A stretch of 64,000 nt of DNA from assembly GCA_036399055.1 (NCBI GenBank), contig DASWNX010000021.1, positions 1 to 64,000 of the forward strand, read 5' to 3'. Both the position numbers and the translations under genes were made by a program. The DNA is from Jatrophihabitans sp. (GTDB lineage Bacteria; Actinomycetota; Actinomycetes; Mycobacteriales; Jatrophihabitantaceae). Within the stretch, counting starts at the first letter, position 1. Each line of letters starts with the position of its first letter. The notes under the pieces are model-generated. The model was not told where the DNA came from. It was given only the letters and a program-made list of their open reading frames with translations, and ran no database searches. This document shows, piece by piece, positions 1 to 7,781 of this stretch.

Positions 1-113
1 GTCAGGGCTGTCAGGGCTGTCAGGGCTGTCAGGGCTGTCAGGGCTGTCAGGGCTGTCAGGGCTGTCAGGGCTGTCAGGGCTGTCAGGGCTGTCAGGGCTG
101 TCAGGGCTGTCAG
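1..113. repeat. 9-bp tandem repeat, about 12.5 units
   Basis: The unit GTCAGGGCT is repeated without interruption from the window edge, so the true left end lies outside. The period is a multiple of three, but no reading frame can be assigned to it. It ends a dozen bases before the stop codon of the tadG-like 3' remnant. It is probably a slippage-prone intergenic array; a structural or binding role cannot be judged. Confidence 0.95.
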
Positions 114-124
114 TGGACGAACGG

Positions 125-275
125 GTTCATTGGACGAAGCCCTGGGCTTGGGACCGGGCGTGCTGGTCGATGCCGTCCGGGCGGCCGATGAGGCCTGAGA
201 AGGCCAACTCGGTGTGGCCGCGGCAGTGGGCCAGCACGGTGGCGCCGTCGGCGGATAGCGCGGCCTGCACCTCAA
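125..275 (-). pseudogene. 3' remnant of a tadG-like pilus gene (copy 3)
   Basis: Read on the minus strand, this stretch encodes the last ~50 residues of the tadG-like protein found intact at 7335-7781 and again at 2389-2916 (ALSADGATVL, then HTELAF, GLIGRPDGIDQHARSQAQ and a TGA stop). Nucleotide identity to those copies is high by eye. Homology stops abruptly near 275, where AT-richer sequence begins. There is no start codon or signal segment, so it is a dead fragment. It marks the outer edge of a third, mostly lost tad copy. Confidence 0.85.
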
Positions 276-546
276 CCCTTCACTCAACTAAGTGCGACGC
301 CAGTCTTTGACTCTGCGCACAACGCCGCGACGGCCCATAGCGCCTATAGAACCGCGCCCGCTCGTTACCAATGCCCGTCGTGCGCCATGTATTGGACATA
401 GGCGCTGCGGCTAATCCCACCTCCGTCGGCCACGTAGCTAACAATATGTTGACACCCTCAATGCTAACAGGGCACGCTACTCGGCAGGGCTGCCTGGTGG
501 CCTGTAGCTCTACGGGGGTGGGGAAATTATAGGTACGCGTTCGCAT

Positions 547-1014
547 ATGCGGGTACTTGCCGTCGCCGCGTCACTCTCAGCGGTCAGTCTTGCCGCCTGC
601 GACAAGGACACCGGCTCCGCTTCGTCTGGATCGGTCGCCCGCAGCGGCAGCGCGGTCATTTCAACCGCCCCTGCTAGCACAACCACCAGCTCACAAGCGA
701 GCCCATCGTTCTGCAACCAGCTCAACGCCAGCTCTGCCCTTCACGGCTTACCCTCAGCGATCAAAGCAATTGCTGCCTCTGCGGACTCAGCCTCAGGGGT
801 AACAACGCTGCAAACCGCAGCCAGGGATTTACGCGCCGCCGCAAAGATAGCTCCAAAAATCATCGCCGGCAATATGAGGGCAACAGCCCAGGCCATCGAC
901 GTGTACGCGAATGATGGCCTCACCGACCAAGGCGTGTCTGACGCATTGGTTAATCAGTTAAGTTTACTCGGAACGGTGGTGCAGGCGGAATGTCACTACG
1001 CCTTAGGGAACTGA
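547..1014 (+). CDS. putative secreted lipoprotein, unknown function
   Basis: This 155-residue protein starts with a short signal sequence ending in a lipobox (SLAAC, lipidated Cys at about residue 18). A Ser/Thr/Ala-rich linker (about 20-55) follows, then an alpha-helical domain with two cysteines (one near residue 57, one near 150) that could form a disulfide. It is therefore probably an envelope-anchored helical protein. Its last 25 bases overlap the start of the next gene in another frame, so the two are probably co-translated. It lies in AT-richer DNA between two tadG-like 3' ends. I do not recognise a family. Confidence 0.7.
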   Translation: MRVLAVAASLSAVSLAACDKDTGSASSGSVARSGSAVISTAPASTTTSSQASPSFCNQLNASSALHGLPSAIKAIAASADSASGVTTLQTAARDLRAAAKIAPKIIAGNMRATAQAIDVYANDGLTDQGVSDALVNQLSLLGTVVQAECHYALGN

Positions 1015-2399
1015 TTGCGGCGTCGCTCAGTTCTCTACTCGTCGTCTCAATCAGCATGATTGCGTTCTCTGTCCCCGCTTCTGCTGGGCCGGCTCCGGGG
1101 CTTTGTGCCATGAACACCTCTCGCGGCGAAGTTCCGGCGAAGTTTCCTTTGCAAGCCTGCCTCACCTCCGACATTATTTGGCTCCATAACAATCTTGAAG
1201 TGCCCGTCACAATGGCTGGCTCAGGTATGGGAACTCCGATTATTGTTCCCTCCGATATCGGTATTGCCGCGTCTCTTACGCGTGCTTATTACAACGATCC
1301 TTGGATAGTTTTTCCAGGCGATACGGTTCGCATCCCCATCGGGCCTGGATCGGTGAAGCTAATTGCTGATAATACTAAGGCAGGCGGCTTCTACGTGCTT
1401 GCTGCAACATTGCTCACCTTTATTCCCGGAGGAGTGAGGAAGGCGCTGTATGATGCGCTAGCGGGCCTTATTCGCGATCTGATTGACGCTACCCTGAAGT
1501 ACGCTAACTGCATCACCCGCGCAAACTGGATACAGATGATCGCTTGCTCAGCTCAAAACAATTGGGACGTTAAATTTGCCATCGGAAAGGCAGGCGTGCT
1601 TGCCCTTTCCAAAGGGGCTTGGTCCTTATTGTTTGACACTGGCTACCTTCTCAAATTGGTGGGGGATCAGGTCCCCGGGGTAGCGGCTGTGGTCTATGGA
1701 GCTCCCATCTCCCTCAGCGCGAAGCAGGTCGCTCCTGAAGGCGGTAGCGGTAAATCGACCGACCAGGGTGGCACTGGTTCTGGTAACACTACTAATCCTG
1801 GAAGTAGCGAAGGCACTCCTGGATCGGAGAAACCCCCAGGAAGCTCACAAACAGGTAGCATCAAGATCGACTGGAGTGGCGCTCACCCCAAGTGGATTAG
1901 GATGACACTCGGAGGATTCAGCGCAGGGAGCTGGCGGTACACCTGCCATTTCGGGAGCGGCGGCGATCAATCCTTTACATTGTTCTCCTCTGGGGGTACG
2001 CAGACCATCGATAACGGCCGCACTTGTTACACCGGGATCCCAGGGGACACGGTTTGGGTGACCATTGCATCAGCTCGATCGAACACGATCTCGGTTGCTC
2101 CACCACCGCAGCCGCCACCTCCTCCACCACCACCACCACCGAGTCGAGTTGTCTCCCTCGCCCAGGGACCCGCAGCACCTGCGGGTTACCGCTACGCCGT
2201 GGCCATCTCCGGATTCAGCGCCAACAGCAACGTCACCGTGACCTGCCATGACTCAGCCGACCCGCAAGGCTTCTACACCTTCGTGATGACCACCAACGGT
2301 TCAGGCGCAGCCTCCACCTCAAACCAGTGCTACTCCGGCGACGGACCCGACCATTGGGTGCGAGCCGCCGGCATCGAATCCAATCACGTCACCTGGTAG
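990..2399 (+). CDS. secreted protein with Pro-rich linker and two Cys-containing repeats
   Basis: This 469-residue protein has a clear signal peptide (hydrophobic segment about 10-32, cleavage near SAG). An unassigned domain with an amphipathic region follows (about 35-235), then a Gly/Ser/Thr linker (about 250-290), a first small domain (GFSAGSWRYTCHF ... CYTGIPGD), a run of about ten prolines, and a second related domain (GFSANSNVTVTCH ... CYSGDG). The two C-terminal domains share a G-F-S-A, T-C-H, C-Y-x-G pattern and so look like a duplicated disulfide-bonded beta module on an extracellular stalk. Base composition is visibly AT-richer than in the flanking tad genes. It overlaps the lipoprotein gene by 25 bases. 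Its stop overlaps the 3' end of the opposing tadG-like gene. Function is unknown; surface binding or a polymorphic exported protein is possible. Confidence 0.75.
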   Translation: MSLRLRELIAASLSSLLVVSISMIAFSVPASAGPAPGLCAMNTSRGEVPAKFPLQACLTSDIIWLHNNLEVPVTMAGSGMGTPIIVPSDIGIAASLTRAYYNDPWIVFPGDTVRIPIGPGSVKLIADNTKAGGFYVLAATLLTFIPGGVRKALYDALAGLIRDLIDATLKYANCITRANWIQMIACSAQNNWDVKFAIGKAGVLALSKGAWSLLFDTGYLLKLVGDQVPGVAAVVYGAPISLSAKQVAPEGGSGKSTDQGGTGSGNTTNPGSSEGTPGSEKPPGSSQTGSIKIDWSGAHPKWIRMTLGGFSAGSWRYTCHFGSGGDQSFTLFSSGGTQTIDNGRTCYTGIPGDTVWVTIASARSNTISVAPPPQPPPPPPPPPPSRVVSLAQGPAAPAGYRYAVAISGFSANSNVTVTCHDSADPQGFYTFVMTTNGSGAASTSNQCYSGDGPDHWVRAAGIESNHVTW

Positions 2400-2916
2400 C
2401 TGCCCCATAAGTTGTCACTGAACTGTCACGGCCAAGCTGCCTAGTCATCGAATTCATTGGATGAAGCCTTTGGGCTTGGGATCGGGCGTGCTGGTCGATG
2501 CCGTCGGGGCGGCCGATGAGGCCTGCGAAGGCCAACTCGGTGTGGGCGTGGCAGTCGGCCAGCACGGTGGCGCCGTCGGTGGACAGCCCGGCCTGCACGA
2601 TCACCTCGGTGCGTCCGGCGTCCGCGGCGAGGTAGTCCTGCACCGCTGCCAGCGGCAGGGTGCCGGTCAGCTCCCGGGTCCTGGCGGCCGGGCCGTCGAT
2701 GGCGTTGGCCCCGGCCACCGCCGCCCCGTCGCAGACGCTCTGCAGGTCACGATGCTGGGTGAAGGCGTCACTGGCCATCACCGCCGCAGCCACCACCAAC
2801 AACCCGATCAGGGAGAATCCGAGGATCAACGGGATGGTCGAACCCCGGTCGTCGTCGATCATCCGTCGAGTCATCCGGCCAGTCGAGGCGCGATCACGCC
2901 GGCGCGGCCGGCTCAT
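2389..2916 (-). CDS. tadG-like pilus assembly protein, copy 2
   Basis: A paralogue of the protein at 7335-7781. It has the Tad-type N-terminus DDRGSTIPLILGF followed by a hydrophobic helix, then ASDAFTQHRDLQSVCDGAAVAGANAID. The start is taken at 2916 because it keeps the ATGA overlap with tadE2 copy 2 that the intact locus also shows. The C-terminus differs: after QHARSQAQ the native copy stops four codons later, while this one reads on for about 25 unrelated residues into the neighbouring island. Without tadA, tadB and tadC in this copy it may be non-functional or may supply an alternative minor subunit. Confidence 0.7.
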   Translation of the reverse strand: MSRPRRRDRASTGRMTRRMIDDDRGSTIPLILGFSLIGLLVVAAAVMASDAFTQHRDLQSVCDGAAVAGANAIDGPAARTRELTGTLPLAAVQDYLAADAGRTEVIVQAGLSTDGATVLADCHAHTELAFAGLIGRPDGIDQHARSQAQRLHPMNSMTRQLGRDSSVTTYGAATR

Positions 2917-3362
2917 CGGGCGATGATCCGGAAGTCGTCGACGTGCACCAGATACCGACCGATGATTGTCACTCCGCGCCCGGACAGCAGGGTGGGAACC
3001 GCCGGCAGCGGCTGATGCCTGACCACGCAGACCGCGAACACCGACGCCGGAGCCAGCGACGGCACCGAGGCCGGGCCCCGGCAATCCGCGCCAGCCTCGA
3101 CGTAGCGCACCTGCACCTCGGCCGGCGTCAGGCCCTGACCGCGCAAGGCAGCCCGCAAGGCAGCCTGCGCCCGGACCTCGGCCTGCGCGGCAGTGTCCGA
3201 CGTGGCGATCGCCCGGCCGACGTCGCGGGCGGCGTTGGTGGTCGCCAGCCGGCCGCGCTGCACCACCGCGACCGCCACGATCAGGTAGATCAACGGCACC
3301 AGCACCAGCACCGCCACGAAGACGATCGCGCTCCACGACGGACGCGCTCCCTTTGCTGCCAC
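2913..3362 (-). CDS. tadE2-like pilus protein, copy 2, altered N-terminus
   Basis: Almost identical to residues ~30-161 of the tadE-like protein at 7778-8263 (shared stretches include LIYLIVAVAVVQR, TNAARDVGRAIATSD and VQVRYVEAGADCRGPA). The junction lies near 3340: upstream of FVAVLVL the native SAIIEF context is replaced by a short unrelated stretch, and the only start in frame is a GTG at 3362 with no good ribosome site. The membrane helix is kept. It is probably the truncated left part of a gutted tad copy and may no longer be expressed. Confidence 0.65.
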   Translation of the reverse strand: MAAKGARPSWSAIVFVAVLVLVPLIYLIVAVAVVQRGRLATTNAARDVGRAIATSDTAAQAEVRAQAALRAALRGQGLTPAEVQVRYVEAGADCRGPASVPSLAPASVFAVCVVRHQPLPAVPTLLSGRGVTIIGRYLVHVDDFRIIAR

Positions 3363-3438
3363 GGCGTAGTGGACCTAGTGTTCCTGTCCTGTCCGTCGGC
3401 ATTGGCACCCTTACCGACGGACACCGAAGGAGGACGCA

Positions 3439-3642
3439 GTGATCTCGATGCTCTTGGCCCTGCTGCACCGCAGAAAGACCGGACACCGGATCTGGCGCGA
3501 GGAGATGATCTGGTCAGGCGAGCGGGCGATGGTCTGGTTCTGCGAGTGCCAGAAGCAGTGGCACCCGCTCTCGCAGCCCGGTCCCTATCCGGACGGCAGG
3601 GACCCGATCCACAGGGAGCCGCCCTGGGAGCGGGAGAAGTGA
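3439..3642 (+). CDS. small hypothetical protein (67 aa)
   Basis: The GTG start is preceded at ideal spacing by AAGGAGG, one of the best ribosome sites in the left part of the window, which supports a real gene. The product begins MISMLLALLHRRKTGHRIW and contains a C-x-C pair (FCECQ) and a Trp/Pro-rich acidic tail. The next gene starts inside its stop codon (GTGA overlap). The pair points toward the convergent four-gene operon and sits at the breakpoint of tad copy 2, so it probably belongs to the inserted DNA. No family recognised. Confidence 0.6.
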   Translation: MISMLLALLHRRKTGHRIWREEMIWSGERAMVWFCECQKQWHPLSQPGPYPDGRDPIHREPPWEREK

Positions 3643-3809
3643 CCACGTCCCTCCGGGTGCTCGGCTACGTGCGCGAGCGCGGATGCCCATGGAAGGGCAA
3701 CCCCGCCCGCTGCCCGTGGCGCAGCACCGAGGCAACCCGCGACGACGACCACGCCTGGGACGCTCCGCGAGGGTACGCCCGGCATCGCGGGGACCGCCGC
3801 AGGTACTGA
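3639..3809 (+). CDS. small basic hypothetical protein (56 aa)
   Basis: It starts with GTG overlapping the stop of the previous gene by four bases, the tight coupling typical of co-translated actinobacterial genes. The product (MTTSLRVLGYVRERGCPWKG...) has two Cys-Pro-Trp motifs (CPWKGNPARCPW) spaced as a possible metal-binding or DNA-binding knuckle, and ends in an Arg/His/Asp-rich tail. No family recognised. With its partner it could be a small accessory or regulatory unit of the inserted element. Confidence 0.5.
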   Translation: MTTSLRVLGYVRERGCPWKGNPARCPWRSTEATRDDDHAWDAPRGYARHRGDRRRY

Positions 3810-3846
3810 GAAAACGGGGTCGCGTGGACACTTCCGCTGGCCCGAG

Positions 3847-5115
3847 TTAGGGGGAACGCAGCACCGATGCCCATCGGCCCAGGTACTCCAGTGCGGGGAG
3901 CGAATCCAGAACCAGGTTTCCCGAACTGGCGGCCACGGCACGGTCCCGGGCGTCTTCCAACTGGTCCGCGATGTCAGCTAGCGGAGTTGCAGCCGTCAGG
4001 TCGAGTTCCCACTTCCGCGCCAGAGCGAAGTGCCGCTTGAGGTCGTGGTAGGGCAGGGAGGCAATCGACTGACCCGTCGCTCGCCAGTCAGCGCACGCAT
4101 CACATGGACACGCGAATGACAGGTCCACCGATTCAAGGACAGCCGCAACCGCCGGGGACATGAAGAGGTGAAGGTCTCGCACGTAGTACCGCGGAGGTGC
4201 AGCGCCGGTCGACGCCAGCGCGGGCCAATCGCGAGACTCGCTATACGTAAGTCCGTTTCCGAAGCCGCGAAGACCTGCGTGGCGCATACAGATGCTAAAG
4301 AAGCCCCCGTACAAGTTGACGAGCCGTCGACCGTCAGGTCGGTTGGCGATCACATTCCACAACGCGCGCAGTTGCGACTCGTTGACCTTTCGCTCATCGA
4401 AGTTCGTGATCCAGAAGAAGGCGATCTTCGAGAGCGCAGGCGGCAGCAGCGGCAGGATCTCGGCGAGCGTGGCCACGCCGTCCGCGTTCTCTTTAGGGCG
4501 TCCATCAAGACACAGAACGGGCATGATCTTGTCCGGTTGCGGAAGCGAAGAAGCAGCCGCCCACACTTCCTGCATGACAGTCCACCAGGGGTCCGACGTG
4601 CCGGAGACCGCGAAGTACGGTGCGAGGATGGCGTACGGCGGCATGGCATTCGTGGTCGGAGCGGGGGCCCCCTGCTGCTGCATCGCTTCCGCCAACAAGG
4701 CGGCATAGCGATCCAGCTTCTTCTTCACGACGGGCGCGTGACCCGCGTAGGTCCGCTGCCTGTCGACGATCTCGCCAACGAGTTCACCGACCACTGCGGG
4801 GGTGTAGAAGGTTGGGTCGAGGGAGGCGGTCCCACTTGCGACGGCCGAGTGAACGGTTGGGCCGTGCCACTCAGCGAGGGTGATGTGAGATGCGCGAGGG
4901 TCATCGATGTCCCCTTGAAACAGGGGCGTGCGCGGGTCGATCAAATATTGCAGCTGGCTCGACAGGACGAACGCAGCGGTCGCCTCCTGGTAGTAGGACG
5001 CGATCGTGCCCGGCACGGTCATCACGTGAAAGGTGCCCTGGACAGCGATGTTTCGGAAACTAGCCTGATCGCTGTTTCCGTAGGCCATTAAGTGACGGAA
5101 AGGCATCTGGTTCAC
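3847..5115 (-). CDS. TGT-like (tRNA-guanine transglycosylase-fold) protein, fourth gene of candidate defence operon
   Basis: This 422-residue protein starts at GTG 5115, overlapping the upstream stop as GTGA. The middle shows an alternating strand/helix pattern typical of a TIM barrel (KIAFFWITNFDE 230-241, LVNLYGGFFSICM 265-277, GFGNGLTYSESRDWPAL 284-300, RYYVRDLHLF 309-318). It is followed by C336-P-C338-D-A-C341 and later histidines (H357, H362). The CxCxxC-xn-H arrangement after the barrel is how tRNA-guanine transglycosylases and the DNA-modifying DpdA family bind structural zinc. This is inferred from pattern only. No queuosine or 7-deazaguanine synthesis gene is visible nearby. Its operon partners include a nuclease-like protein, so a role in base modification or modified-base sensing is plausible but unproven. 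Confidence 0.6.
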   Translation of the reverse strand: MNQMPFRHLMAYGNSDQASFRNIAVQGTFHVMTVPGTIASYYQEATAAFVLSSQLQYLIDPRTPLFQGDIDDPRASHITLAEWHGPTVHSAVASGTASLDPTFYTPAVVGELVGEIVDRQRTYAGHAPVVKKKLDRYAALLAEAMQQQGAPAPTTNAMPPYAILAPYFAVSGTSDPWWTVMQEVWAAASSLPQPDKIMPVLCLDGRPKENADGVATLAEILPLLPPALSKIAFFWITNFDERKVNESQLRALWNVIANRPDGRRLVNLYGGFFSICMRHAGLRGFGNGLTYSESRDWPALASTGAAPPRYYVRDLHLFMSPAVAAVLESVDLSFACPCDACADWRATGQSIASLPYHDLKRHFALARKWELDLTAATPLADIADQLEDARDRAVAASSGNLVLDSLPALEYLGRWASVLRSP

Positions 5116-5633
5116 ACCCCCCGCATCAGCGCGGCTACGGATTCCGTGCCTCGCGCTCTCATCGACGTGAGCTGGTCAAGAGTCTTCTGGCGTAGCGCCG
5201 AGTCGGGATTCGCGGGAGTAGCAGCAATGACTACATGCAGCCACTTCTGGTCGACAGCGAGGACACCCACGCCCTGACCCCAGCAAGCGTCTATCACTGC
5301 GTCGGTGACCTTATAGGCCGGGAGAGCGATCATCGACAGGTCGACGCTGAAGCGGTTCAGAACTGCCTGACGCAGCGCCCGTTGCCAACTTGCGAGTTTC
5401 GCTTCAATCCCTACCACGACGTCGGGTGAAGAATCATGGAGGTCGCGAACGGCGACACAGACATCAGTTCGAGCCCGCCCATGCGACTTAACCTCGAACC
5501 CCACGGCTCGAAGTGGCCATTGAGCTCTCATCCTCCGTGCGAGCTGATCGACCAGCGCCGCCTCTGAGATGTGGCGAGCGGGACGCGGCGCCGGTGGAAC
5601 GAAAGCGCGGGCGGGGTATGCCACGAGCGTCAT
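5112..5633 (-). CDS. PD-(D/E)XK nuclease-like protein, third gene of candidate defence operon
   Basis: Start chosen at ATG 5633 because it overlaps the upstream stop as ATGA; longer starts would run into the membrane-protein gene. The 173-residue product has the layout of a small PD-(D/E)XK domain: helix with a conserved Glu (E47 in GFEVKS), D57 in RTDV, then VVVGIEAKL (E77, K79) on the next strand, and Q89 in a following helix (WQRALRQA). D-x19-E-x-K fits a metal-dependent nuclease core and resembles Holliday-resolvase/restriction-type domains. The rest (VLAVDQKWLHVVIAATP) continues the sheet. Function is inferred from these residues and from the gene neighbours; I could not assign a named family. 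Confidence 0.65.
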   Translation of the reverse strand: MTLVAYPARAFVPPAPRPARHISEAALVDQLARRMRAQWPLRAVGFEVKSHGRARTDVCVAVRDLHDSSPDVVVGIEAKLASWQRALRQAVLNRFSVDLSMIALPAYKVTDAVIDACWGQGVGVLAVDQKWLHVVIAATPANPDSALRQKTLDQLTSMRARGTESVAALMRGV

Positions 5634-6277
5634 CGCGTCGAACCTCCCGAGTTCCGTGCCATGCGAGCCAGGCCAGAAAGATAGTTGCTTTCGCGTACCG
5701 AGCCGAGCGCTTCGGCGCCGATCCACCCCAGCGACCCGGCGAGCACGAACAGAGCCACCAGCGACAGGGGAATCGGGAAGTCAACCGATGGCATGCACAG
5801 CGAGAACCCGAAGTACACCCATGCCAGCAAGAAGACGAACGCTGCGCACCCGATCCTCTTCGCATGACCGACGCGACGGTCATGGACCGACTGCGCGCGG
5901 TGGATCACCGCGTAGTGCGACTCAAGTTCAGCGTACGAGTCGAAGAACTTCGGGTTGGCACCGAGAACGCGCCGCGTGTCGATCTCCGGGTCACCCGGCT
6001 CCCCCGGGAGGAAGCGCTTCTTGGTGAAATCCACGTAAGGCTGTATGCGAACAATCACCGATGCCAGGATCGGACGAACGTTGTCCGTCAGGACCCCATC
6101 CCGAACTTCAGCCACATCGTCGCCGCAGTCCTTCAGGATCCGCGACTCCGCAGTGAACGCGCGCACGATGGCCGTGATGGCGGTGATCGATACCGGGATG
6201 ATGAGGCCCATCCAGCCGAGTTGTAGTTCCGGACCGCTACCGCCCTTGGCAGCAGCCGCCACGACCAACGCGTTCAC
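5630..6277 (-). CDS. three-helix membrane protein, second gene of candidate defence operon
   Basis: A GTG start overlaps the stop of the Panacea-like gene (GTGA), and its own stop overlaps the nuclease-like start (ATGA). The 215-residue product has one hydrophobic helix at about 22-40, a large polar domain (about 45-138, probably cytoplasmic and rich in charged residues), and a hairpin of two helices at about 142-161 and 169-187. This arrangement is common for small effector or sensor membrane proteins in defence operons. No sequence family is recognised. Confidence 0.7.
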   Translation of the reverse strand: MNALVVAAAAKGGSGPELQLGWMGLIIPVSITAITAIVRAFTAESRILKDCGDDVAEVRDGVLTDNVRPILASVIVRIQPYVDFTKKRFLPGEPGDPEIDTRRVLGANPKFFDSYAELESHYAVIHRAQSVHDRRVGHAKRIGCAAFVFLLAWVYFGFSLCMPSVDFPIPLSLVALFVLAGSLGWIGAEALGSVRESNYLSGLARMARNSGGSTR

Positions 6278-6813
6278 GCGTACCGGTGGGCGATCACCGA
6301 ATTCTTTGCCGAGTCCGGGTAGGTCTTGTACACGTACCTGATCAGACCAGATAAGGAGCGGGCCGCATATCGATCCTTGATCGCGGACAACTGCTCGGCA
6401 ACCGCCGGGTGATGGTGCGCCAAGAGGTCGGCGACGAGGTGCCCATGCTCTGTCAGCACGAACCGCCGCTCCACGTACTCGTCTGCCTCGACTGCGCCGG
6501 TGACGTTGACGTCTTCCATGCTGTCGATCGTTTGCCCATCGACGACACGTTCTTCCGTGAGCAGCCCGGACTCCTCCAGCAGTTCGACAGCCTCGTAGAC
6601 GTCTTTCGAGAAAGGACCATAGTTGTAAGCCTTAAACTCGAGTTGCTCGCCCGCGACGCTGTCCGCGACGGACGTTTCCTTCTCAACCAGGTACAGCAAC
6701 TTCTCAAGACGCGTGATGCCGTTGACCCGATTCTTGGCACTGGCAACGTTCGTCGGCGCGGCCAAGAGCATCAGCACGAGGTCGCTACCTTCGAGCGAGT
6801 CTGCGAGCGCCAT
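6274..6813 (-). CDS. Panacea-domain (DUF4065/SocA-like) protein, first gene of candidate defence operon
   Basis: This 179-residue protein carries the hallmarks of the Panacea/DUF4065 group: ITRLEKLLYLVEKE at 33-46, then FKAYNYGPFSKDVYEA at 60-75 and LLEESGLL at 78-85, with a basic C-terminal helix. Members are antitoxins or adaptor-like proteins in phage- and toxin-related loci. Start ATG 6813. It is the promoter-proximal gene of four genes joined by successive 4-base overlaps, so the products are probably made together. It could neutralise or regulate the downstream membrane and nuclease-like proteins. Confidence 0.7.
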   Translation of the reverse strand: MALADSLEGSDLVLMLLAAPTNVASAKNRVNGITRLEKLLYLVEKETSVADSVAGEQLEFKAYNYGPFSKDVYEAVELLEESGLLTEERVVDGQTIDSMEDVNVTGAVEADEYVERRFVLTEHGHLVADLLAHHHPAVAEQLSAIKDRYAARSLSGLIRYVYKTYPDSAKNSVIAHRYA

Positions 6814-6964
6814 GCGCGTCCCCTTCCGTGGCTATGTTCCGTCAGCCGACTCTAGTCCGCTTCGGGCAAGTGGGATGCTTCAGCATCCCACCGACAACCG
6901 GACGCAAGGGTCAGGCGCGCGAGGTGCTCGTCCTGGGAGTATGTTACGTCTTGCGAATTAGAGG

Positions 6965-7233
6965 CGGGCTCGTTGATCCAGATCTCCTCGACCGCCCGGT
7001 CGTCGAAGTACTGCTGCAACGGCCCGAAGCCGGCCACCTGATCGAACACGGCGCGGCCGCGGCCTCGGCGTCACCCAGCGGCGGCAACGCCGACATAGCG
7101 GCCCGGTCCAGGTAGTCGATGAGCACCTCATCGACCAGCCGACGGGTCGCCTCGGGCTCCAGCACCGGGTCCACTGCCTGCGGCGCACCAGCTCGCGGAC
7201 CTCGCCCTCCACGATCGACTGCGCGCCCGGCAC
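6965..7233 (-). pseudogene. truncated, frameshifted tadA 5' fragment (copy 2)
   Basis: On the minus strand the fragment reads AQSIVEGEVRELVRRRQ, then after a frame change DPVLEPEATRRLVDEVLIDYLDRAAMSALPPLGDA, then after a second change FDQVAGFGPLQQYFDD and EEIWINEP. These match residues ~6-92 of the TadA ATPase encoded at 10818-12107. Homology ends at EEIWINEP, long before the Walker A site, and unrelated sequence leading to the four-gene operon follows. Upstream bases (about 7234-7310) also resemble the tadA upstream region at 12108-12175, so the duplication included the promoter side. Confidence 0.85.
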
Positions 7234-7334
7234 TGCTTACCCCCGGTAGGCGTCAAGAGCAACGCGAGAAAGCTTAACGGCCCAATGCGCGTTCTGCCGC
7301 TTAAGGCTCGAATTCTGGAACCATCACGCTGCTT

Positions 7335-7781
7335 TCATCGGACGATGCCCTGGGCTTGGGATCGGGCGTGCTGGTCGATGCCGTCCGGGTGGCCGATGAG
7401 GCCCGCGAAGGCCAACTCGGTGTGGGCGCGGCAGTCGGCCAGCACGGTGGCGCCGTCGGCGGACAGCGCGGCCAGCACGCTCACCTCAGCACGTCCGGCG
7501 TCCGCGGCGAGATAGCTCTGCACCGCTGCCTGCACCGCTGCCAGCGGTAGCGTGCCGGTCAGCTCTCGGGTCCTGGCGGCCGGGCCGTCGATCGCGTTGG
7601 CCCCGGCCACCGCCGCCCCGTCGCAGACGCTCTGCAGGTCTCGCTGCTGGGTGAAGGCGTCACTGGCCATCACCGCCGCCGCCACCACCATCAACCCGAT
7701 CAGGAAGAACCCGAGGATCAACGGGATGGTCGAACCCCGGTCGTCGGCGAACTTCGGGCGAGGCCGTGGGTCGCGGCTCAT
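7335..7781 (-). CDS. tadG-like pilus assembly protein (Rv3654c-like)
   Basis: The last gene of the intact tad locus encodes 148 residues. After a short basic leader comes DDRGSTIPLILGF, the entry to a single N-terminal membrane helix (about 16-35), then a pseudopilin-like domain with VCDGAAVAGANAI. Such proteins are minor components or tethers of the Flp pilus secretion machine, anchored with the bulk outside the membrane. Its ATG overlaps the tadE2 stop as ATGA. Two partial copies of this gene lie at 2389-2916 and 125-275. Confidence 0.85.
   Translation of the reverse strand: MSRDPRPRPKFADDRGSTIPLILGFFLIGLMVVAAAVMASDAFTQQRDLQSVCDGAAVAGANAIDGPAARTRELTGTLPLAAVQAAVQSYLAADAGRAEVSVLAALSADGATVLADCRAHTELAFAGLIGHPDGIDQHARSQAQGIVR

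Noticed and set aside
280-546. 88-codon minus-strand frame divergent from the lipoprotein gene
   Set aside because: No ribosome site, no similarity, and it runs over the tadG-like remnant border; more likely non-coding.
3847-6813. Idea that the four genes form a known CBASS, Gabija, Thoeris or BREX system
   Set aside because: No nucleotidyltransferase, OLD/UvrD pair, TIR/SIR2, or PglZ/BrxC signatures were seen in any of the four products.
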